Notes: generated from the sequence alone by a model not told the origin. Positions 42,816 through 52,454 are shown, counted from the stretch's first letter. The stretch is 64,000 nt of DNA from Erwinia sp. SLM-02 (GCF_037450285.1 NZ_JAQISN010000005.1:124001-188000); one strand, 5' to 3'. A program made the numbers and translations.

Positions 42816-43756
42816 GATGCCGCCCTCTGATAATGCTTAAGACGCGGGTCGAGTAACGGAGAGAAAACGTCGACCAGTAAATTGATCAGCACGAAGCCGG
42901 TAGCGGAAATCATCACGATCGCCTGCAGTACCGCCACGTCCTGATTGTTCACCGCCTGCTGGGTCAACTGGCCCAGCCCGCTGAGGCCGAACACCGTTTC
43001 GGTGATCAGCGCCCCGGCAATCAGCTCACCCAGCAGCAGACCGGCGATGGTCAGCACCGGCAGCAGCGCATTTCGCGCCACGTGATGCCACAGCACCCGC
43101 CGCTGGCTGGCCCCCTTGGCGCGGGCGACGGCAACGAACGGCTGGGTCTGCACCTGGTCAATGCTGCGGATCAGGATCTGCGCCAGCGGCGCTGAGATCG
43201 GCACCGCCAGAGTGATCACCGGCAGGATCAGACCGACCCACTCGCCGGGGTTGATCACCGGTATCCAGCGCAGCTGGAAGGAGAAGACCTGAATCAGCGC
43301 AATCCCCAGCCAGAAGGTGGGGATCGAGATAAACAGGGAAGGCAGCGACTGCAGCGCGTTACGCAGCCAGCGCAGCCCGGTGAGGCTGGAGCTGAAGGCA
43401 ATCACCACCGCCAGCAGCGTGGCCAGCACAAAGCCCGGCAGCGCCAGGCGCAGCGTGGCCGGGAAGTTTTCGGCCAGCAGCTCGCTGACCGGGACCCCGG
43501 CCTGCACGGAGAAGCCAAAGTCTCCGCGCAGCATATTGCCAAGTGAATGCAGATACTGCTGCCACAGCGGCGTGGTGGCCCCGTAAGACTGGCGCATCTC
43601 TTCGATCTGCGCCGGGCTCAGTCCTAAGTCAGGGTTCTGAAATTTAATCAGAATCGCATCGCCGGGCAGCACCTGCAGCAGTACAAAGGAGACGGTAAAC
43701 GCCACCCACAGCACCAGCAGAGCCTGCCCCAGTCGCTGAGTGAAATATCCCGTCAT
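42812..43756 (-). CDS. Peptide-type ABC transporter permease (DppB family)
   Basis: A 314-residue protein from MTGYFTQRLGQALLVLWVAFTVSF, 11 bp after the binding-protein stop; the upstream extension to 43840 overlaps the previous gene and is not used. It has the ARAKGASQRRVLWHHVARNALLPVLTIAG EAA loop near residue 205 and six hydrophobic helices. Confidence 0.92.
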   Translation of the reverse strand: MTGYFTQRLGQALLVLWVAFTVSFVLLQVLPGDAILIKFQNPDLGLSPAQIEEMRQSYGATTPLWQQYLHSLGNMLRGDFGFSVQAGVPVSELLAENFPATLRLALPGFVLATLLAVVIAFSSSLTGLRWLRNALQSLPSLFISIPTFWLGIALIQVFSFQLRWIPVINPGEWVGLILPVITLAVPISAPLAQILIRSIDQVQTQPFVAVARAKGASQRRVLWHHVARNALLPVLTIAGLLLGELIAGALITETVFGLSGLGQLTQQAVNNQDVAVLQAIVMISATGFVLINLLVDVFSPLLDPRLKHYQRAAS

Positions 43757-43767
43757 CTTGGTGATCC

Positions 43768-45396
43768 TCAGTGTTTTTCGAGCCAGACGCCGTAGAAGCT
43801 CGGGCGGCCCACGGCTTCGAAGGTCAGACCCTTCAGCCACGGCGCGCTGGCAAACACCTGCGGCTCTTCGAAGATAGGAATATTGTAGGCCTGCTCGACC
43901 AGATAACGCTGGGCATCACCGGTCAGCGCCAGGCGTTTTTGCGCATCGGTTTCGGCCGCGATACCTTCAAGAATGCCGTTGAGTTTGTCGTCGCGGAAGG
44001 TTTTCACCAGGCTGCTGGAGCCGCCTTTTTGCAGCAGGCCGTCGCGGTTGGTGGGATAGAACTGGCTTTTCACCACGTCCGGATCGGCGCGACCCACTTC
44101 GGTGACGGAAAGCGGGGTTTTCTGCGGATCGAGGTTATCGACGGTTTTACTGCCCGCGTCACCCGCCTTCACCGCCAGCGAGACGCCCACCTGTTTCCAC
44201 TGCTGCGCCACCAGCTGCAGAACCTCTTTATTCTGCGGCTGCGGCAGGGATTCATACACCGTCAGCGCCAGCTTCTGGCCGTCCTTCTGACGGATGCCGT
44301 CGCTGCCCGCTTTCCAGCCCGCCTCGTCCAGCAGGGTGTTGGCCAGCGCCGGGTCAAACTTCAGCTCCTTGCTGAGGTCAACAAAGCCCGCCGCCGAGCT
44401 GGCCAGCACGGACTTCGCCACCGGATAGTTAGGCGAGAACAGGGTATCGACAATCTGCTGGCTGTTGGTGGCGTGCAGCAGGGCTTTACGCACCTTCACA
44501 TCGGCGACCAGCGCGTTATCCGGGCGGAAGCTCAGACTGTCGTTGATGCCCCGGGTTGGTGCCGCGTAAATCGGGAAGTTCTGCTGTTCGGCCTGCTTTT
44601 CATCGTAAGCCTGCACCTGGCGAATAGCGCCCGCCTGGCCCGCCAGCAGCGCACCGATGCGCACGCTGTCTTCCGGGGTAACGATAATCTTGATCGCGTC
44701 CAGGTTAGCGCGGCCCTGCTGTGTACCGTTCTTCGGTCCCCACTGGTAGTCCGCGCGCACTTTCAGATCCACTTCGCGGCCCAGCTTCTCATCGCTGACC
44801 ACAAACGGACCTGAGCCAATAATGTGGCGGGCATCGCCCAGCGCCTCAAAATTGCGTGCCAGCGTGCTGAGGGAGACCAGGCCGGAACCGATCGTCGCGG
44901 TACCCTGCAGGAAGCCCGGGGACGGCTTTTTGAAGAAGAACTTCACCGTCAGCGGGTCGATGACTTCACTGTGGTCATAATTGTTGATCACTTCCGACAC
45001 CGGCAGGCGCTGGGCTTTGTTGCCCAGGCCGTAGGTATCGAAGTTTTTCGCTACCGCACTGGCATCCAGCGGCGTGCCGTCGGAGAACGTCACCCCCGGG
45101 CGGATTTTAAAGGTGTACTCGGTTTTATCGGCGTTGCTGCTCCAGCTTTCCGCGATCCACGGCTCGACTTCCAGCGTTTTCGGGTTCTGCCAGGTCAGCT
45201 TATCGGTGATCTGATTCAGAATGCCGCCGTTAGGATAAAAGCCACCGGCAGGCGGATAAAGGTTGGTATGTGCCTGCTGCTCAAGGTAAATCAGCGTGCC
45301 GCCCTGAACGGCTTTATCGGCGGCCTGTGCGGCAATCACCCCGGAAAATAACGCCAGGGCGCCGGCGAGGGCGCTGAGGCGGAAAGTTGTGCGCAT
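43768..45396 (-). CDS. Peptide-type ABC transporter substrate-binding protein (TIGR04028-like)
   Basis: A 542-residue SBP_bac_5 protein with signal peptide ending at AAQAADK. The pattern EPWIAESWSSNADKTEYTFKIRPGVTFSDGTPLDASAVAKNFD is the family hallmark. It heads the operon SBP-DppB-DppC-ATPase-monooxygenase-CMD-VOC, suggesting uptake of a non-peptide organic compound that is then oxygenated. The 114-bp gap upstream should carry the promoter. Confidence 0.9.
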   Translation of the reverse strand: MRTTFRLSALAGALALFSGVIAAQAADKAVQGGTLIYLEQQAHTNLYPPAGGFYPNGGILNQITDKLTWQNPKTLEVEPWIAESWSSNADKTEYTFKIRPGVTFSDGTPLDASAVAKNFDTYGLGNKAQRLPVSEVINNYDHSEVIDPLTVKFFFKKPSPGFLQGTATIGSGLVSLSTLARNFEALGDARHIIGSGPFVVSDEKLGREVDLKVRADYQWGPKNGTQQGRANLDAIKIIVTPEDSVRIGALLAGQAGAIRQVQAYDEKQAEQQNFPIYAAPTRGINDSLSFRPDNALVADVKVRKALLHATNSQQIVDTLFSPNYPVAKSVLASSAAGFVDLSKELKFDPALANTLLDEAGWKAGSDGIRQKDGQKLALTVYESLPQPQNKEVLQLVAQQWKQVGVSLAVKAGDAGSKTVDNLDPQKTPLSVTEVGRADPDVVKSQFYPTNRDGLLQKGGSSSLVKTFRDDKLNGILEGIAAETDAQKRLALTGDAQRYLVEQAYNIPIFEEPQVFASAPWLKGLTFEAVGRPSFYGVWLEKH

Positions 45397-45510
45397 GAAG
45401 AATTCCTTTATTGTCAGTTTGTTTTATCTGCTGACGATAAATATCAATCCTGACAAGGGGTTTGGTGAACCAAGGAATTCATCTAGCTATTTGCGTTTTT
45501 TGCATAAGGC

Positions 45511-45957
45511 TCAGTCGAGCTTCTGCACCCGGGTCATCTCCGGGGTGATTTCTTCCCCCCGCTGGTTAAGGATCCGCAGAGGGGAAAGCGTCAGCCCGCT
45601 GGCGGTTTCGAGCAGCTCGGAGTGGGCTTCTCCTGTGCTGAACAGCTGATTTTCGCCAAACTGCCGCAGCGCAACGATCAGCGGGAAGGTGGCCAGGCCG
45701 CGATCGGTCAGCACATATTCCTGCCATGCCGTCCCGTCCGAAGCGGGCTGTACCCTGAGCAGATCGGCTTCCACCAGCCGCTTCAGGCGGGAGGCCAGTA
45801 TATTGCGCGCCACGCCCAGACCGCGCTGAAACTCGCTGAAGCGCCGGCTGCCGTCAAAGGCATCGCGCAGGATCATCAGCATCCAGCGATCGCCGATCAG
45901 GTCCACGCTGCGCGCCACCGGGCAGGGCGACCGGCTGGAGGGAGTATTCTCCGTCAT
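45511..45957 (-). CDS. HxlR-family transcriptional regulator
   Basis: A 148-residue winged-helix protein with the family start CPVARSVDLIGDRWMLMILRDAFDGSRRFSEFQRGLGVARNILASRLKRLVEADLL. The N-terminal Cys (about residue 12) can sense aldehydes or oxidants in several HxlR members. It is divergent from the MFS-decarboxylase operon with 93 bp between starts and probably controls it. Confidence 0.92.
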   Translation of the reverse strand: MTENTPSSRSPCPVARSVDLIGDRWMLMILRDAFDGSRRFSEFQRGLGVARNILASRLKRLVEADLLRVQPASDGTAWQEYVLTDRGLATFPLIVALRQFGENQLFSTGEAHSELLETASGLTLSPLRILNQRGEEITPEMTRVQKLD

Positions 45958-46050
45958 CGTTTCATCTCCTGAAAACTATTTGGTTGCATTTTAAAACTGC
46001 TTCGCGCAGGCTGCAATTGGTTTTAATTTGAAACTAATATGGAGGGAGAA

Positions 46051-47256
46051 GTGAGCAACGTTTTGCCATGTCATGAATCGCCGCGCCGTTTACCCGGCTG
46101 GCAGGTTGCCCTGTTTACCGCCGGGACCGGCTTCAGCGTCGCCAACGTTTATTATGCCCAGCCGCTGCTGGATACCCTCGGCACCACCTACGGGCTGCGT
46201 TCCGCCTCGCTGGGAACGGTGATCTTTGCCACGCAGCTGGGCTGCCTGCTGGCGCTGCTGTTCGTGGTACCACTGGGCGACAGGCTGAACCGCCGTCGGC
46301 TGATGCGCGCTCAGCTGCTGGCGCTGATCGCTTCACTGCTACTGGTGGCGGTGGCCCCCTCTGCCACGATGCTGATGCTGGCGATGCTGCTGACCGGTCT
46401 GACCGGAACCGCGATGACCCAGGGCATGATCGCCTATGCGGCGGCAGCAGCGCCGGAGGAAACGCGCGGGCAGACGGTCGGTGCCGTTTCTGCCGGTGTG
46501 GTGGTGGGGCTGCTGCTGGCACGGGTGTTTGCCGGTACGGTGAGCGATGTCGCCGGCTGGCGCAGCGTGTATCTCTCCTCTGCGCTGATGATGACGCTGC
46601 TGGCGGCCGTACTCTGGGGACGATTGCCCGACCTCGCTTCACAGAAAACGGACGGCGGACCCGCACCGCTCGTTTCCCTGTGGCGGTTGCTGCACCGGCA
46701 CCGGCAGCTGCAGATACGCGGCGTGCTGGCGTTGCTGATGTTTGCCAGCTTTGCGATTTTCTGGAGTGCACTGGTGCTGCTGTTAACCCCGCCGCCCTGG
46801 AATCTGAGCCACGGACAGACCGGCGCGCTGGGGCTGGTGGGCGCGGCGAGTGCGCTGATCGCCAGCCGGGCGGGCAGGCGAGTCGATCGCGGGCTGGCCC
46901 GCAGTAATACCCGATTTGCACTGCTGATACTGTTGCTGAGCTGGCTGCCGCTGTGGCTGGGTGAGCATTCGCTGCCGCTGTTGATTATCGGTATTTTTCT
47001 GCTGGATGCCGGCGGACAGGCGCTGCACGTGACCAGCCAGAGCCTGCTGCTGGGCGGCAGAAACGGTGACGGTTCGCAGCTGATCGCCGCCTATATGCTG
47101 TTTTACTCTGCGGGCAGCGGGCTGGGCGCGCTGGTTTCAACGCAGGCATTCGCTCACGGCGGCTGGCCGGCCGTTTGTCTTGCCGGGGCGATAACCAGCC
47201 TGCTGGCACTGATTTTTGGTTTATCGACACAATCACACGAGGTGAAAAATGGATGA
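46051..47256 (+). CDS. MFS transporter (DHA1-like exporter)
   Basis: A 401-residue, 12-helix protein. GTG 46051 is chosen since GGAGGGA lies just before it; ATG 46039 overlaps that site. Early helices read VALFTAGTGFSVANVYYAQPLLDTLG and motif A is VPLGDRLNRRRLMRAQ. It overlaps the PLP decarboxylase gene by 8 bp, so the pair is coupled: a decarboxylase product or substrate may be the cargo. Confidence 0.87.
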   Translation: MSNVLPCHESPRRLPGWQVALFTAGTGFSVANVYYAQPLLDTLGTTYGLRSASLGTVIFATQLGCLLALLFVVPLGDRLNRRRLMRAQLLALIASLLLVAVAPSATMLMLAMLLTGLTGTAMTQGMIAYAAAAAPEETRGQTVGAVSAGVVVGLLLARVFAGTVSDVAGWRSVYLSSALMMTLLAAVLWGRLPDLASQKTDGGPAPLVSLWRLLHRHRQLQIRGVLALLMFASFAIFWSALVLLLTPPPWNLSHGQTGALGLVGAASALIASRAGRRVDRGLARSNTRFALLILLLSWLPLWLGEHSLPLLIIGIFLLDAGGQALHVTSQSLLLGGRNGDGSQLIAAYMLFYSAGSGLGALVSTQAFAHGGWPAVCLAGAITSLLALIFGLSTQSHEVKNG

Positions 47257-48604
47257 ACTTGCACTGCTGGCGGCGGCGGACCAACGCGCGCTTCACTACA
47301 CGCGTTCGCTGCCTGCACGCCGGGTCTTTCCCGATGCAAAGGCGATTGCCGATCTCAGTCTGTTTAAGGAGGCTTTACCTGACGAGGGGCATCCCGCAGA
47401 ACAGACGCTGGCCCTGCTCGATGATGTCGGGTCGCCTGCCACCGCGGCGTCTAACGGGGCCGACTATTTTGGTTTTGTTATCGGCGCTTCCCTGCCGGTG
47501 GCCAGCGCCGCCGAGCGGCTGATGATCGCCTGGGACCAGTGCGCATCCGGCTGGGATAACTCGCCGGTCTCCGCCACGCTGGAACGGCAGGCCGCGCGCT
47601 GGCTGCTGGAAATCCTCGACCTGCCCCGCGAAAGCGCGGTGGGATTTGGCACCAGCGCCACCGCCTGTACCCTGGGCTGCCTGGCGACCGCCCGACGCGA
47701 ACTGCTAAAGCGGCAGGGCTGGGACTTTGACCAGGAAGGTCTGGTTGGTGCACCGGAGATCCGCGTGGTGGTGTCGGCGCTGGCGCATATCACGGTGATT
47801 AAGGCCCTGCGCGTGCTGGGATTCGGGCTTCGCCATCTGATAATCGCGCCGGTGAATGATCAAGGGCAGGTGGATGTCGACAGGCTGCCGGCGCTGGACG
47901 ATCGTACCATCCTGTGTTTGCAGGCGGGCGAGGTAAACGGCGGGGAGTTTGACAACTTTGCTCAGCTGATACCCCGGGCGCAGGCCGCGGGGGCCTGGGT
48001 ACACGTGGACGGCGCGTTCGGCCTGTGGGCACGGGCATCATCGCTTAACGCGCTGACTGACGGCGTGGAGCAGGCCGACAGCTGGACAACCGACGCCCAT
48101 AAATGGCTGAACACCCCCTATGACTGCGCGATGGCGATCTGTCGTCACGCCGCAGCTCTTTCCGCCACCCTGCGCGGCGATGCGGTCTATTCGGCCGCGG
48201 CGGAGGACGCGCAGAAAAATCTGACGCTGGAATTTTCCCGTCGCCCGCGCGGAATTCCGGTGTGGGCCGCGCTGCGCACGCTGGGGAGGAAGGGCGTGGC
48301 GGAGATGGTTGAGCGGCACTGTCGGCTGGCCAGGCGGGTTGCGGAAGGGCTGTCTTCCTCCGGCTATCGGGTTTTAAATCGCGTGGTGCTGAATCAGGTG
48401 CTGTTTTGTGCTGACAATGAACAACAAACGCGGCGTATTCGCGATGCGGTGCAGGCATCCGGAGAAACCTGGTTTGGCGCGACGCAATGGCAGGGACAGG
48501 CCGCTTTGCGTATCAGCGTTTCTTCGTGGCGCACGCAGGAAGACAATATTGACCGGTTGCTGCGGCTGCTCGATCGTTTAAAGCAGGATGACGTCGTGGA
48601 ATAA
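47249..48604 (+). CDS. Group II PLP-dependent amino acid decarboxylase-like protein
   Basis: A 451-residue AAT-fold enzyme. FGTSATACTLGCLATARRELL binds the cofactor phosphate, SALAHITVIKALRVLGFG holds the ring-stacking His, AWVHVDGAFGLWA the Asp that pairs with the pyridine N, and TDAHKWLNTPYDC the Schiff-base Lys (about residue 275). Relatives decarboxylate aromatic amino acids, glutamate or diaminobutyrate, or act as lyases. The substrate is not evident; co-expression with an exporter suggests production and export of an amine. Confidence 0.87.
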   Translation: MDELALLAAADQRALHYTRSLPARRVFPDAKAIADLSLFKEALPDEGHPAEQTLALLDDVGSPATAASNGADYFGFVIGASLPVASAAERLMIAWDQCASGWDNSPVSATLERQAARWLLEILDLPRESAVGFGTSATACTLGCLATARRELLKRQGWDFDQEGLVGAPEIRVVVSALAHITVIKALRVLGFGLRHLIIAPVNDQGQVDVDRLPALDDRTILCLQAGEVNGGEFDNFAQLIPRAQAAGAWVHVDGAFGLWARASSLNALTDGVEQADSWTTDAHKWLNTPYDCAMAICRHAAALSATLRGDAVYSAAAEDAQKNLTLEFSRRPRGIPVWAALRTLGRKGVAEMVERHCRLARRVAEGLSSSGYRVLNRVVLNQVLFCADNEQQTRRIRDAVQASGETWFGATQWQGQAALRISVSSWRTQEDNIDRLLRLLDRLKQDDVVE

Positions 48605-48950
48605 AAATGATACGGACCCGACCTATGTACGGCACCGATGGAACAGGTGCCGATCACGGGTAATGAATAAGGTCTTTTGGACCGTCACTTTATGCCGGTT
48701 CGGATCTCAGAAAGTCGCTAATATTTTACCCTCGCTCCCGGGAATGTGTGTTTCGCAGGATTGGCTCTGGTGAATCTGAACCTATTTTGCGGAACAGATC
48801 AATTTCAACCCGGGCATACAGATTTTTCTGTGATCGAGATTATACAGGATGCGCAAAGTGGCGAAGTCAGTGCGCCGGGGTGGGAAAAGCGAAGAAGTTT
48901 CGACCTGATGTTTAAATAGCGGGAGGATTAAAACGTCAACCTGGGTGGAG
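48605..48950. other. Intergenic region, no gene recognised
   Basis: Between the decarboxylase and hns terminator. Only short, unconvincing frames; slightly AT-richer than the flanks. No repeat or RNA structure stands out. Confidence 0.5.
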
Positions 48951-48954
48951 GGGG

Positions 48955-48988
48955 AAAAGTAAAGGGCCACTCTTTAGAGTGGCCCTTT
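48955..48988 (-). terminator. Rho-independent terminator of hns
   Basis: A 13-bp stem (AAAGGGCCACTCT and complement) with a very tight loop, followed after two bases by T4 on the minus strand, 20 bp beyond the hns stop. Confidence 0.85.
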
Positions 48989-49008
48989 ATCATGACGCGA
49001 TCGGGAAA

Positions 49009-49413
49009 TCACTTGATCAGGAAATCGTCCAGTGATTTACCTGCATCCAGCGCCTGCTTGATCACAGCCGGGGTACGGCCCTGGCCAGTCCAGGATTTAG
49101 TTTCGCCGTTTTCATCAGTATATTCATACTTAGCCGGGCGAGGAGCACGCTTGGTGCGGGTTTTGCCAGCGGTGGTATCAGCGGCGGTCAGCTCGCTTAA
49201 ATCAATCCCGTCTTCCAGCAGCATCTGACGGTATTTAGCCAGCTTCTCTTCTTTCTCTTTAATCTCAGAAGCGATGGCGGCTTCTGATTCACGTCGTTCG
49301 TTCACAACCGCTTCAAGTTTTTCCAGCATCTCTTCCAGTTCAACTAAAGAGACTTCACGAGCCTGGGCACGAAGGGTGCGAATGTTATTTAATACTTTCA
49401 GCGTTTCACTCAT
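49009..49413 (-). CDS. hns: H-NS-family nucleoid protein (plasmid paralogue)
   Basis: A 134-residue H-NS. Residues 1-80 are the helical oligomerisation region (MSETLKVLNNIRTLRAQAREVSLVELEEMLEKLEAVVNER), a basic linker follows (KTRTKRAPRPAKYEY), and the C-terminal AT-hook-like DNA-binding loop is TGQGRTPAVIKQALDAGKSLDDFLIK. It silences AT-rich DNA and can form hetero-oligomers with the chromosomal H-NS. A plasmid copy can lower the fitness cost of acquired DNA ('stealth' function), which is known for other plasmids. A strong terminator follows. Confidence 0.95.
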   Translation of the reverse strand: MSETLKVLNNIRTLRAQAREVSLVELEEMLEKLEAVVNERRESEAAIASEIKEKEEKLAKYRQMLLEDGIDLSELTAADTTAGKTRTKRAPRPAKYEYTDENGETKSWTGQGRTPAVIKQALDAGKSLDDFLIK

Positions 49414-50291
49414 AACGGAATCCGTAACCTTTGGGTTGGTTTAAATTTAGTCAACTAATGTTTCGAAGACAAGTGTACAGACAAATGAATCGCGAAAAAA
49501 CACCCAATCAAAAAAAATGTTTCTTTAAATGTTTCTTCAGTGCAAGTTTAGTCACTAATGTAACGATTGGCAAAAGGACTATATTTACAACATATGGGAT
49601 AAATCTTAACACTTTCTTTGACGAGTCATCATTCCCTGATGAAAGTTTACCCCGCCTGCACGTCGATATCATAATCAATGCTGCATAAACCGACGGAAAT
49701 TTATAATCCTTCCGGGGTAGAAGGGCTGCACTCCGCCTGTACCGGATTCGGATTGATGGTCGGTTTATTAAACTTTTAGCGTTACCCTGTCACCCGTTTT
49801 TTTTACAAGTTTTGTAAAAAAATCATTTATCAACCAGAGATGTGGGAAGAAATCAGACGTCTTCCACATTTTTGTGCATTTTAATAAAGCCCATTTCTGG
49901 ACATGCGATTTTTCCAGGCTTTGCGCCGGTTTATCATTAAAAACATTCTGGATCCTGTCCGGCTATTATCGATAAACACAGCAACAGTATTGTTCTTGAA
50001 CCTGCACCTTAATTGCCCCTTTTTCTAATAGATTCTGAGGGCAGCTTTATTGATCCGGCTTTTATCCGCCGATGCTGTAGTTACAACATACTTTTAGGGG
50101 TTCCTGTAACCGGAGTCGGCTTCGGCGACGGTGAGCGGGGCTTTTCAGCAGGCCGCGGTTATGCTACTTTCACTGACTAAGACATTCGTACGCGTTAACG
50201 TCAATCAACGCACAGATTCCACTTTTATCTAAAGCGGCGCTGTGTGTTGTTCTGCATTTCATCTCAACATGCAGTGCCCGGGTTAACGTTA
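49414..50291. promoter_or_regulatory. Long AT-rich region upstream of hns
   Basis: 878 bp without a convincing gene, much richer in A/T than the rest of the window, as expected for an autoregulated hns promoter. It contains two hairpins at 49797-49873 (listed separately). A minor open frame at 49431-49688 has no ribosome-binding site or recognisable product. Confidence 0.6.
49797..49873 (+). terminator. Two adjacent hairpins, orphan terminator
   Basis: First, an 11-bp AT stem TTTTTTTTACA with loop AGTT (49797-49822). Second, ATGTGGGAAGA pairs with TCTTCCACAT (one bulge) and is followed by T5 (49840-49873), the form of a plus-strand intrinsic terminator. No gene ends upstream of it on that strand. 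Confidence 0.6.
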
Positions 50292-51452
50292 ATGAAAAAT
50301 TCTCTGACTTTTCCTGTGTTGTTCCTTCTGATCCTTGCCGGGTTTTGTTTAAGGCCGGGAATATCCTCTATTGCCCCGCTGGCCGATATCCTGCAGCGGC
50401 AGTTTGCTACCGTGAGTTCCGCAGGGATTGGTTTACTGACCACGATCCCGGTCGTCTGCATGGGCATTATTTCCCCGCTGGCGTTTCTGCTGGAAAAAAA
50501 AGCAGGCTTAAAGAAAACGCTGATGAGCGGACTGATGCTGGTCTGCCTCGGTGAATTACTGCGCTGGTTCGACAGCGGATTTGGCTTACTGCTGATGACG
50601 GCGGTGCTGGTTGGCGTGGGCGATGCGCTGATCCGTCCCATGATTTCGGGGTTTATCAAACTGCGCTGCGCCGATCGCGGGCGGCTGGCGGTCAGTGTTT
50701 ATGCCGCATCAATGGGGGCCGGTGCCGGTGCGGCGACGCTGAGCACGGCTCCGCTGGCGGATATCATCGGGCATCCGGGGGGCGGACTGGCCTTCTGGGC
50801 ATTACCGACTTTGCTGGCACTGGTCTGCTGGAGTCTGTTTTCACTTCCTGCCCACGGCGAGCAACCGCAGGTTGCCGCGAGGAAAAAGCCGCTGTTCTGG
50901 CTTGCCGCCGGGCTTTCGCTGTTTTTTGCTTTGCAGGCGGGCATCAATTATACGCTGATTGCCTGGCTGCCCGCGTGGCTGCGGTTCGAAGGCTACGGCG
51001 CAGCGCAAGCGGATTCGCTGACCACGCTGCTGATTGTGTTTTCAACGCTGGTCAGCCTTTTTTATTCACCGATCGTTCGGCTGCTTTCTGGTCGGGAATA
51101 TTACACCCTGCTGGCCGCCGTCGCTGCCTCACTCATCGCGGCGGCGCTTTACGCCGCCGGTGCGCCGGTTATCCTTTCGCTGTTGCTGATGGGGATCACC
51201 CTCGGTTTGTGTTTTCCGCTGGCGCTGCATCTCCCGGTTGCCCTCAGCCCGGACGCCGCCTCGGCGGTCAGACTGTCGGGCTGGGTGCAGACCGTAGGCT
51301 ATCTGGTCGGCGGATTTTTACCTTCGCTGGCCGGGATGGCGATGCGTACCTATCCACCGGCCACGGCGCTGGCCGCTATCGTTTCAGGGTTAACGGTGCT
51401 GTTGACTCTCACCGCCGTGGGGTTTGGTTTCGGCCGGATCCGCCATCAGTGA
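50292..51452 (+). CDS. MFS transporter, CynX/NimT-like
   Basis: A 386-residue protein from MKNSLTFPVLFLLILAGFCLRPGISSIAPLADILQ; the family start LRPGISSIAPL is typical of CynX/YeaN (NimT)-type exporters. Frame extends upstream to a TTG at 50244, but the hydrophobic start favours 50292. The 3' end overlaps the convergent DMT exporter gene by 63 bp. Transport of a small anion or azole-like drug is possible. Confidence 0.85.
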   Translation: MKNSLTFPVLFLLILAGFCLRPGISSIAPLADILQRQFATVSSAGIGLLTTIPVVCMGIISPLAFLLEKKAGLKKTLMSGLMLVCLGELLRWFDSGFGLLLMTAVLVGVGDALIRPMISGFIKLRCADRGRLAVSVYAASMGAGAGAATLSTAPLADIIGHPGGGLAFWALPTLLALVCWSLFSLPAHGEQPQVAARKKPLFWLAAGLSLFFALQAGINYTLIAWLPAWLRFEGYGAAQADSLTTLLIVFSTLVSLFYSPIVRLLSGREYYTLLAAVAASLIAAALYAAGAPVILSLLLMGITLGLCFPLALHLPVALSPDAASAVRLSGWVQTVGYLVGGFLPSLAGMAMRTYPPATALAAIVSGLTVLLTLTAVGFGFGRIRHQ

Positions 51453-52322
51453 TTTTCGGCCCGGCGTCCAGTTGAAATGGCTGGCCGCCGCAGCCAGCAG
51501 GATAGCCAGCCCGCCGGCGAACTGCCACAGGCTGAGGCGGTGACCGAACACCGCCCAGTCGACAAGGACGGCGATGACCGGATATAAAAATGAGAGTGCC
51601 GCGACCAGGCTGCCCGGCAGTCTGCCGATGGCCGAGTAGAGTAATGTCGACATCAGTCCGGTATGGATCGCGCCCAGCGCGATCAGCACCAGCCACGTAT
51701 TCAATTGGTATTCGCTAATGTTCAGGCTGGATAGCGGTAACAGCAGCAGTGCGCCAAGCGTTAGCTGGATCAGCACCAGCAGCTGCGGGGCAACCGGTTT
51801 CAGATAGCGGGCGGCAATTGCCACTCCGGCGTAACTCAGTGCCGCGCCCAGCGCCAGCAGGATCCCCCGCAGATAATGTTCTCCTTCACCCGCACCGGCT
51901 TCACCACCGGCGACGATCAACAGCAGGCCGACAAATGCCAGCAGCAGCCAGGCCGCTTTATTCAGGGTAATTTTTTCCGCAAAAAGCAGGGCGCTCAGCG
52001 CGGTCAGCATAAACGGCTGGGTGTGATAGGCCACGGTCGCAATGCCGATGGATGCATCGGCATAGGCGGCGAACAGCAGAACCCAGTTGAGCACCAGCGC
52101 AACGCCACCGGCCAGGGTCAGCAAAAACTGGCGGGCGGTCATTGCACCGCGCCGAAATACTCCGCCGTATGTGCAGACGATCAGCATGGCCACTGCGCCA
52201 AACAGGCAGCGCCAGAAAACCGCGGCGATCGCGTCCTGTCCGGAAATCATCACCATCCAGCCGGTCGTTCCGGCTATCGCCATTGCCAGGGTCATCTCAA
52301 GTGTGCCGCGTGCCGAAGTCAT
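51390..52322 (-). CDS. EamA-family DMT exporter
   Basis: A 310-residue protein with ten predicted helices in two EamA repeats (GTTGWMVMISGQDAIAAVFWRCLFGAVAML in the first and LGALLLLPLSSLN..LGAIHTGLMSTLLYSAIGRLPGSLVAAL in the second). Relatives export amino acids or metabolites. It is divergent from an XRE-cupin regulator (132 bp apart). Confidence 0.9.
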   Translation of the reverse strand: MTSARGTLEMTLAMAIAGTTGWMVMISGQDAIAAVFWRCLFGAVAMLIVCTYGGVFRRGAMTARQFLLTLAGGVALVLNWVLLFAAYADASIGIATVAYHTQPFMLTALSALLFAEKITLNKAAWLLLAFVGLLLIVAGGEAGAGEGEHYLRGILLALGAALSYAGVAIAARYLKPVAPQLLVLIQLTLGALLLLPLSSLNISEYQLNTWLVLIALGAIHTGLMSTLLYSAIGRLPGSLVAALSFLYPVIAVLVDWAVFGHRLSLWQFAGGLAILLAAAASHFNWTPGRKSLMADPAETKPHGGESQQHR

Positions 52323-52412
52323 TTATTTTTCCTTTTTTCTGCCGGCTGCTGTGCAAACGGGCGTAATACGATAAAATGAACGAGTGACCACTATGATGAA
52401 CATGACCGCTGC

Positions 52413-52428
52413 GTTCGTCAAGATGAAC
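52413..52428. promoter_or_regulatory. Operator-like inverted repeat for the XRE-cupin regulator
   Basis: GTTCGTCAAGATGAAC is a 16-bp inverted repeat with one mismatch; a further half-site GATGAAC lies at 52395-52401. Both are in the divergent region between exporter and regulator. Confidence 0.5.
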
Positions 52429-52454
52429 AAACGACCGATAAAGGAAACACACCT

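Noticed and set aside
49431..49688. 85-codon open frame upstream of hns
   Set aside because: AT-rich promoter DNA, no ribosome-binding site, no similarity recognised.
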